64,000 bases of DNA from Symsagittifera roscoffensis (Eukaryota > Xenacoelomorpha > Acoela > Convolutidae), in NCBI RefSeq assembly GCF_963678635.1, contig NC_087067.1:52878233-52942232 (forward strand), in the 5' to 3' direction. The translations under genes were made by a program, and so were the position numbers. Under the pieces are notes generated by a model. It was not told the DNA's origin and did no database searches. It saw only the letters and a program-made list of their open reading frames with translations. Shown piece by piece: positions 58,501 through 64,000 of the stretch; within the stretch, counting starts at the first letter, position 1; each line of letters begins with the position of its first letter.

Positions 58501-59860
58501 ATCAAGAAAATAACCTTCCTTTTTTATCTATTGATTTTGATATACAACTGGTATTTGATTTAGTGCCCCATCAATTACTATTGGCAAAGTTATTGCCCTA
58601 GTTTTGATTTGTTTTCGTCATTCTGTTTTCATCTGATCTTGATGGTAGACGTCATTGCGTTAAGCTGGATGGTTTCCTAGCTAATGTTTTAAAAGTTACT
58701 CAGGGTGTACCTCAAGGTAGCGTCCTGGAACTTGACTTCTTCTAGTCAATCCTTTCTTGGACTTTTCATCTTTTTAAAACTTTTAAAGTGACATTGACAA
58801 GTTTTAAGAGTCGGCTCAGCTTATTGGACATTCGGGTTAACCTTCAAAAACTAAAATTTTGAGTTTTGGATAACCCCGAGGCGGTTTCAAAATTGATAAA
58901 GCTTCTTTAGAACTAATTGAGGCTATTAAACATTTGGGATTTATTATTAACAACAAAATCACTTGGAATTCACGAATCGACATTAAATTGCCAAAAGCAA
59001 CAAAATTTGCAGTTTACTAAGGAGAAGTGTGCCTTTTTAAGTCAAGTGACAAAGCTAACTTTCACTCACCGCTCAATAATTTTTTCTTCGTAGCTAATCA
59101 GATCCGCTGCGTGGGCACCTTTGTTCTACAGTCTATGCAGACTGGAAATATTCCATAAACATGTTCTCAAATGGGTGGCTAACTCAAATGATTCTGACAA
59201 ACGCAACCAAGGCCAAAATATCTACGAGTTTTTTTTGATTTAGCCTTTAATCCAAAATTTATCAACTACTTTATGTTTCCTTCCATAGAAAATTTTTACC
59301 GAGAAGTTGTTTTCATAATATAGGAAAACGTAAACGTTAGAAAAACATCCTGAAGCTTGTGATGATTCCTGGTCAATTGGTTCAGATAGGTTGCTATCTT
59401 CTTGTTCTGAAATAATGCTTTTATATTCCATCTCCAGCAATTTGCGTTTTGCTTGATTCAGTTCTTTCTACATTTGTTTGAAAAACTATCTTCAGAATGG
59501 AATCTGTCTAAATTTACACCCTTTTTAAAGTCAGGATTGACAAATCAGAATCTAACCAGAAGTTTTCCTTTGTTCTCGAACACATCTTGTTTGATTATAT
59601 TTTATGCTGAAAAAAATTCAACCAATAAACGGCAGCAACATGGTCCTCAAAAAACACACAGATAAGTAACTTATTGAATCCTATTTAGACCAATCAAGAT
59701 AATAACCTTCCTTTTAATCTATCCATTTTGATATACAACTGGTATTTGATTTAGTGCCCCATCAATTACTATTGGCAAAGTTATTGCCCTAGTTTTGATT
59801 TGTTTTCGTCATTCTGTTTTCATCTTATCTTGATGGTAGACGTCATTGCGTTGATTCAAA
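55600..59860 (+). repeat. Tandem array of ~1.2-kb units, each a decayed RT domain
   Basis: Units begin near 55600, 56795, 58002 and 59203 (the last truncated). Each runs: spacer, RT start (TEWKLSNITSFYKSG near 57074 and 58282), FDLVPHQLLLAKLL (57350, 58557, 59752), YLDGRRHCVKLDGFL with TQGVPQGSVLE (57500, 58698), LGFLI-(N)-ITWNSRID (57729, 58938), then QKHVLECVANPND (56745, 57950). B and C are the most alike, with a 1,208-bp offset. No unit is open. Confidence 0.85.
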
Positions 59861-60200
59861 TTACTATAAAAAATGCCTCCATATGCTCAATCTACTTCCT
59901 ATCTGCTTTGAATTTTTTCGGGTTGATCTCAATTAATTACGAAAAAATTGGCACAACAAAGTCGACACAATCAAGGAATTGAAAATGTTTAAACACACAA
60001 AATCTTCTCGTTCGACAAGTACAGATCAGTTTTTATTCAAATATTCTGGACGATTCAGATCAGATGACAACTTTTACATTAGAATGGTCCGTTCTTTAAA
60101 TGAACTTAAATGCCATAAGTTTTGAATCCACCTTTTCCATATTCTCGAGACACTTTAGAATTTTTTTTTCCAAAACGAGGTTCATTTAACTACTGTATTC

Positions 60201-61239
60201 TCTGCTTAATTCTATACATTCCATTCTAGTTTGCATTATTCTTATTTTAAGTGAATTGAAGTCTTTCACTACTAATACTACTATTTTTGTCTGTTTTGGA
60301 GCGAAAAAAAATCTCACAACGGATTTTCAAAAAAAATAAAAAACTAAATTCTTCAAGTGTTCGTTTTCAGCATAGGTAAGTTATTTCTCGGGGAGCACAA
60401 TCTGAATAGAAAGTCTCCTCTTCGTATTTTTGAACATGCTTTCAAGTGTCCCCATTGAAGACCAGACACCTCATTTGCTATGATGTTCTAAGTTTTTTCG
60501 GCAACTTCAATTTCTGGGCTATTTTTTTTGAAAATTTCGTCAAATGAAACTCACATGAATTTATTTCGGGGCTTCCGAGGCGGAAGATTGCAAATCTCAC
60601 AGATATAGAGACTTAATCAAGGATTGATACAATTTTAAACCAATAGCTTTTGAAGTTCAGGGTGTTTCTGACTGAGATTTTTTCAAATAAGCTGTGTAAA
60701 GACTTGAGCGCGGGTACTGAGGAGCCCAGGGCAGCTAGCTCTCTTAAGCGAAGAATCTACCTCGCAAAACAGGATGAAATTACTGCCTGTGCACTCGGCA
60801 TCATTAATGATGAAACTATTTTAGAAGGAATTGTTTATTTACAGAAATAAGGAAACAAAAGCGCAGCTTTGTATCAGTATCTGATAGAGCCATAGCTTCA
60901 TATCACGTCGATAATTTTCTGTTCCTTTCAACTCCGGCATATTCTGTGCAGGTGTTAGTTTTCTCAATCTGGTTGGCTCGAATCACAACCATCAGACTCT
61001 CTCTTCTTCTATCCACATTATACTTCACTTTTACTGACTGGAATATGTGATGAAGGGGCTCTTGATGTAACTTTGGTTACTATGATACTCTAATAATAAT
61101 AATAACTAATAATAATTCAATTTATTTCTTAATCGGCAATCAATCGATATTAAAAATTAAAATGTATCTTGGATTATTGATAAATTCTTGTGAATTTTTA
61201 ATAATTGGGATTTTTTAAGATTAGTTTTCAGGCTGTAAA
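60201..61239. other. Gene-free stretch
   Basis: A 66-codon ORF at 60650-60850 has no recognised motif. An AATAATAATAATAAC microsatellite lies at about 61085-61120, perhaps the tail of the preceding non-LTR relic. Confidence 0.4.
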
Positions 61240-61284
61240 AAGACTGAAGCGGTAGAACATTATCAAAATGAAGAAAAACTTTAC

Positions 61285-61346
61285 TCAATAAGAAATTTAA
61301 AATGTTAATTCAAACGTTTTCACATATTTTAGTCATCATCAGGATT
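61285..61346 (-). ncRNA. Hammerhead-ribozyme-like segment, probably degenerate
   Basis: The minus strand reads CCTGATGATGACTAAAATATGTGAAAACG: a CTGATGA box, a short weak stem II and GAAA, as in hammerheads known from Penelope terminal repeats. The GTC side of stem II and the clean stem III are not convincing. Confidence 0.3.
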
Positions 61347-61659
61347 AATTTATTTCAATAATTGCAAAATAATCAAAGATCTGAAAAATGAGAAACATGT
61401 CTAAAATTGCTTTAAACATTTTTGACCAATCAAATTTAAACAACTGTAATTACATAATAAATTACGTATTCAAAATGAACATTTTCCTGTAAATTTCTGA
61501 TATTTCTTTTTAGCTTTTTTTTCTTTCATGGTTGTAAAATTTCGATTTGGGAATATTTTCGATTCTGACATGTCAGTTTTTAACTTTTAGCCATGTTATA
61601 CAAAACTATAATTTTAGTGTTAATTCCCGGCTCCTGAATTCATTGCGTGTGTAAATCCT

Positions 61660-61956
61660 CTACCTCTCCCTCCAAATATGCAAAGCCTCTAGTGTGAGTA
61701 GCCTATGAGTGTTGGCTGTTTGGTCCATAATCTCTGACTTCAGCTCAGCAGTACCACCTACCTCCTTATTACACTCTAACAAGTGTTGCCCTACTGGGGA
61801 GTCCCTTTTGCGGTATTCATCGACCCTCGTCGTTAAAAGTCGGACTGTCTGGCCGACATAGGTGGAGTTATTTCCACTACGTGTAAGCTTATACACCACT
61901 TTGGATCTCAGTTCACGATTAAATGAAATGTTGAGAGATGGCAAGCATGTTTTCAA
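61660..61956 (-). pseudogene. Penelope GIY-YIG endonuclease domain
   Basis: KVVYKLTRSGNNSTYVGQTVRLLTTR fits the GIY (VYK) and YIG (YVG) motifs with the following Arg, and a Glu near the end (TLEALHIWRER) fits the catalytic Glu. Many relatives have a CxxC where this reads SGNNS. Cleaves target DNA during retrotransposition. Confidence 0.85.
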
Positions 61957-62008
61957 TTTTCTTGTTGTAAAAATTATTTTGCCCCCGATATTTGCCGAAC
62001 GTTTGCAG

Positions 62009-62305
62009 CTAACAGTTGAGATGGATTGCCTCGATATTGCATTGTGAAAAGGGGGGTGATTCTTTTAACCATTTATAATTTCTCGGTTCTGATGCCTTCA
62101 CCTCTAAGTTTTTCTTTCCCTCAATGATCATGTTAAGAGTTTCAAACACTACCCTATCCGACCAATTTTTCGGATATTGATTTTCAATCCAGTGTTTCCA
62201 ATTTTTTCTCAATGCCTGGTCAAAATTTTCCCATGTTGAGGTAGTTCTGAAAACCCTATGAACCGTCTCGTCAATGACGTTTTTTTGTACTGCAAAGGTG
62301 CGCAA
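62009..62305 (-). pseudogene. Penelope RT thumb/linker
   Basis: Contains IDETVHRVFRTTSTWENF and WIENQYPKNW, matching the region between RT and endonuclease. It overlaps the end of the previous frame, consistent with a frameshift. Confidence 0.7.
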
Positions 62306-62601
62306 CCTCTGAAATTTAGAATGGTGCCGGTATCAGTGGGTTTTTGGTACCACCCACATGTGACCTTTTTTCCTGATTCCACAATGACATTTAAATCCAA
62401 AAAGAACAAATTAACGGTACTATCAAGTTCTTCTATTGTGAACTGCAAGTTTGGATGCAACTTATTGGCAGCCTCGAGAACTAACCCAGGATCGGCCTTG
62501 ACAGTTCTAACTACGTCGTCCACATATCTTAGAAAAACTTTAACACAATTCTCAGCCCGATCTGCTTTCTGTTGATTTTTGCAAGCAATGCAATACCACA
62601 C
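62209..62601 (-). pseudogene. Penelope RT, end of PHD finger and YVDD
   Basis: WYCIAC completes the zinc finger, then FLRYVDDVV (YVDD at 62515-62526, intact), FTIEELDSTVNLFFLDLNV and TCGWYQKPTDTG follow. The frame differs by one from the upstream part. A further shift occurs near 62300. Confidence 0.88.
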
Positions 62602-62605
62602 TGTT

Positions 62606-63244
62606 TCAGCGAAGTACCATACACCCTAAGTGGTACCATTTCCAACAAGCTTCGCATTCTACCTTTTTAGTCCGATATAACACTTTTTTCTGACATCCAG
62701 GGCAGACCTCCTTGTTACGCTCATTCAGCACAGTCAATTTTGGTACTTCATTCTTTAATAAAGGTTCGTATTCTTTGAGCCACAAATTGGCCAGTGTTAC
62801 TGCAAGGGAGGGGCCCATTGCTAAACTATCTTTTTGAACATACCACAAACCATTGCATGAAAAGCGTACCTTACTCACTGCCAAATTCAGTAGTTTTTTC
62901 ATAGTCTTGCGAGATGTTTCCTGACGGTTGACTTGCTCATATAATCTCCTAAGTGCTTTTTCAACCGCTTCCTTGAGCGGGACATTAGTGTACAAGCTCT
63001 TTACATCAATGGAGATTATACTCTCATCAGAGTCCAATTCAGTTTTCTCCAAGATCTCCCTGGCCATTTGAGTTTTCGTTTCTACGTTTGCCCCCTCAAT
63101 TTCATCAAAGTATTTTTCCAATGTTTTTTTTAGGTTATCATGTGAGCTACTAGGTAAAGAGAGGACGGGACGAAGTGATGTACCTTGTTTATGTACTTTT
63201 GCTAATCCATACAGCTTAGCCGGCTGTGCCCCCGTTGATCTCAA
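62606..63244 (-). pseudogene. Penelope RT, fingers and palm to motif B, plus first half of PHD finger
   Basis: KLYGLAKVHKQGTSLRPVLS, SIDVKSLYTNVPL (motif A, catalytic Asp) and SLAMGPSLAVTLANLWLKEYE (motif B) are typical. The last ~35 residues (CPGC..., CEACWKWYHLGC) are a zinc-binding segment not found at this place in ordinary RTs. A one-base change in GTACTTCGC makes TGA at 62606. Confidence 0.88.
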
Positions 63245-63302
63245 CCTAGTATACAGCGCTTCGCTAAGGTTGATCTCAACCTAGTATACAGCGCTTCGCT
63301 AA
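63234..63302. repeat. 35-bp tandem duplication in Penelope RT
   Basis: GTTGATCTCAACCTAGTATA...GCTAAG occurs twice in a row. 35 is not a multiple of 3, so it shifts the RT frame. Confidence 0.95.
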
Positions 63303-63503
63303 TCTCGTCCTTCTTTTTCATGGCGAGTAATTCCTTTTTTATGTCTTTTTCAATTTTCATTATCACGCTGCCTGTCAGATTCTTCCCCTCACTAAATTGT
63401 TCTGCCTAAAATAAATCTTTCAGTTTCTTCATTTATGTCTCCTTTTTCATTACACAAAAACACAAGCCCTTATCAAACGGCGCTGCCAGAAGACTGTTGT
63501 CCT

Positions 63504-63740
63504 TCAATACTTTCTGGCTTTCTCAACACCTTTGTCAGACGGGGTCGGTTTCACATTCCTAGCATATCTCTTTGAAGCTGCTTCAATCTCACATAATTTT
63601 TCTCCGGACAATCTATTTAACTTCAATTCAGACAAAAAAATGTCAATCTCCCCAAGAAAGCGAACTTCATTAAATTTGTCTCGTACCGGATGTTTTGGTC
63701 CAAAACTTAAGATTTCTCGCACCCAAAGCGGCAAAACCAC
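63504..63740 (-). pseudogene. Penelope N-terminal region
   Basis: LPLWVREILSFGPKHPVRDKF is the conserved 'LS-GP-F' block before the RT of Penelope elements. Related sequence (RHKKKLEKFSERQDRPLKN) extends upstream to about 63860 before a TAG. Confidence 0.75.
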
Positions 63741-64000
63741 TTCATCTAAAATTCTTACTGACCTTTCATCCTAGTTTTTTAATGGTCTATCCTGTCTTTC
63801 CGAAAATTTTTCAAGCTTTTTTTTGTGTCGTATTATCAGGTTATTGACACTACACCTTGCTTCCAGGTTCAGATAGAGTATTATCGAAGGCCATCATTTC
63901 TCATCTATACCAGTGGTGGTGGCAGCAAAATTGCGGTCATATCTTCTTTGCAGGTCACGAGCACGTAAACTCATGTGGCACTCAGCAAAAAAAAACAGCT

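Larger units (their letters stand above)
54440..60200 (+). mobile_element. Non-LTR retrotransposon relic (CR1/L2/Jockey-like RT)
   Basis: Plus strand: an ORF1-like fragment (54558-54945), a tandemly repeated RT region (55600-59860) and a C-terminal fragment (59990-60190) reading FLFKYSGRFRSDDNFYIRMVRSLNEL, like the end of CR1/Jockey ORF2. Full of stops and shifts, with no endonuclease part recognised. It begins near a GGTTCCGACCATAG sequence shared with other repeats here. Confidence 0.7.
61240..64000 (-). mobile_element. Penelope-like element with GIY-YIG domain, broken, 5' end outside window
   Basis: The minus strand reads, from 64000 down: an N-terminal region (from about 63890), RT, RT thumb/linker, GIY-YIG endonuclease (stop 61660), then a 3' region with a hammerhead-like segment. 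This order is diagnostic of endonuclease-bearing Penelope elements. At least four frameshifts or stops were seen, one from a 35-bp tandem duplication. Confidence 0.88.

Noticed and set aside
60650..60850. 66-codon plus-strand ORF after an AG acceptor-like site
   Set aside because: Composition looks slightly coding-like but I recognise nothing and see no partner exon.
1..64000. CRISPR array, bacterial operon or defence system
   Set aside because: No regular spacer-repeat array. The tandem repeats are minisatellites without unique spacers, and the gene content is animal and retroelement.

Overview
The window reads as AT-rich, transposon-dominated nuclear DNA of a multicellular animal, most likely an invertebrate. 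The evidence is one spliced host gene of animal type with GT-AG introns (a PLAAT/H-rev107-like, LRAT-fold enzyme), a BEL/Pao element (a lineage known only from animals), a Ty3/gypsy element, a Penelope-like element with a GIY-YIG domain, and a CR1/L2/Jockey-like non-LTR relic. I cannot name the species. There are no bacterial-style operons.

Layout. 1-9.8 kb: a minus-strand Ty3/gypsy element whose coding part looks intact. It has a short basic ORF0, a 776-residue gag, an in-frame TAA, then an open pol (zinc knuckle, protease, RT, RNase H, DD35E integrase) running off the left edge. 10-15 kb: short non-autonomous elements (a 1.5 kb fold-back element, several TIR elements, a C-rich minisatellite). 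15.1-29.9 kb: the four-exon plus-strand PLAAT-like gene, with compact exons 1-3 and a 13.8 kb third intron. That intron holds a ~5 kb tandem duplication, relics of exon 3, a decayed BEL/Pao copy and a TA-flanked MITE present in only one of the two duplicate copies. 29.75-39.68 kb: a second, much younger tandem duplication (2 x 4,967 bp, about a dozen differences seen) that copied the last PLAAT exon together with the 3' part of a BEL/Pao element. The second exon copy carries a stop codon.

38.1-49.6 kb: a complete but mutated BEL/Pao element on the minus strand, delimited by 5-bp target duplications (CCCAT), ~424-bp LTRs, a candidate PBS and a polypurine tract. Its leader is inflated by an 18-bp minisatellite and rearranged by a spliced copy of two of its own segments. 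The LTRs contain a tRNA-like segment with A- and B-box matches. 49.8-52.5 kb: nested TIR elements. 52.5-54.4 kb: nothing recognised. 54.4-60.2 kb: a plus-strand non-LTR retrotransposon relic whose RT region forms a ~1.2 kb tandem array. 61.2-64 kb: a minus-strand, frameshifted Penelope-like element whose RT carries an inserted PHD-type zinc finger just before the YVDD motif, plus a hammerhead-like segment beyond its 3' end.

Only the PLAAT-like gene and the gypsy ORFs look able to encode full products. Both large duplications run from the PLAAT locus into BEL/Pao pol sequence, so element insertion and local duplication have together shaped the host gene's intron and 3' end.
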